21,620 nt of DNA from JALYUA01 sp039931865 (GTDB taxonomy: Bacteria; Acidobacteriota; Thermoanaerobaculia; UBA5066; Gp7-AA6), in assembly GCA_039931865.1 (NCBI GenBank), contig JBDTRB010000068.1:1-21620 (forward strand), written 5' to 3'. A model generated the notes under the pieces. That model did no database searches. It was not told where the DNA came from and was given only the letters and a program-made list of their open reading frames with translations. The position numbers and the translations under genes were made by a program. Shown one piece after another: positions 21,536 to 21,620 of the stretch (positions are counted from its first letter, which is position 1; the number at the start of each line of letters is the position of its first letter).

Positions 21536-21620
21536 CCGTCGCCTCCCCGTCGCCTCCGCTCTCTCCGGGACGTGCCGTTCGCGCCGCGAACGGCACCGGC
21601 GAGCGGCTCGGCCGGATGCG
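21536..21620 (+). repeat. Dispersed mosaic repeat, copy D (runs off the window)
   Basis: It starts directly after the TAA at 21533-21535. CCGTCGCCTCC is doubled, followed by GCTCTCTCCGGGAC, and then an 11-bp hairpin (GTGCCGTTCGC 21572-21582 with 21586-21596, 3-nt loop). CGGCGAGCGGCTCG follows, as in copy B. The remaining modules would lie beyond the window end. Confidence 0.8.

Overview
The window is about 21.6 kb of GC-rich, densely coded bacterial chromosome. It contains no phage, plasmid or transposase genes and no RNA genes that I could find. Gene content suggests a deep-branching soil or sediment bacterium, most likely Acidobacteriota, but this is inference and no 16S rRNA is present. 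Pointers are a long MglA-type GTPase, an intein-containing Rv2578c-family radical SAM protein, L-lysine 6-transaminase, a Memo-family protein, Ig-like lipoproteins, and many GTG/TTG starts.

Layout. (1) 1-1634 (+): the 3' part of a radical SAM gene. The window opens inside an intein that interrupts the iron-sulfur motif. (2) 1722-3873 (+): a polytopic membrane protein overlapping a winged-helix regulator, then two membrane proteins of unknown function. (3) 4097-7559 (-): corA-ksgA-rnj, each overlapping the next by 4 nt, covering metal transport, rRNA methylation and RNA decay. (4) 7609-10186 (+): a GAF-GGDEF diguanylate cyclase and L-lysine 6-transaminase. (5) 10203-10871 (-): mtgA, a peptidoglycan glycosyltransferase. 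(6) 11329-13095 (+): a Big-2-type lipoprotein and a Memo/AmrB protein. (7) 13356-19479 (-): pyrR-pyrB-pyrC, a GH113-like lipoprotein and suhB. This is a pyrimidine operon whose last three gene junctions are 4-nt overlaps. (8) 19595-21535 (+): an MglA-like GTPase fused to a long proline-rich and coiled-coil tail.

Between genes lies a mosaic dispersed repeat family with four copies (3874-4040, 10995-11280, 13041-13268, 21536 to the window end). All are built from shared palindromic modules. Copies A and D begin exactly at the stop codon of the preceding gene, and copy C supplies the last codons and the stop of the Memo gene.

The most interesting signals are the intein inside the [4Fe-4S] motif, the repeat family and its relation to gene ends, the MglA fusion, a perfect 22-bp palindrome plus an overlapping 25-codon ORF between pyrR and pyrB, and a recurring arrangement in which a -10-like box lies about 6-9 nt before a GTG/TTG start, suggesting leaderless mRNAs. 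No wholly new multi-gene system is evident.
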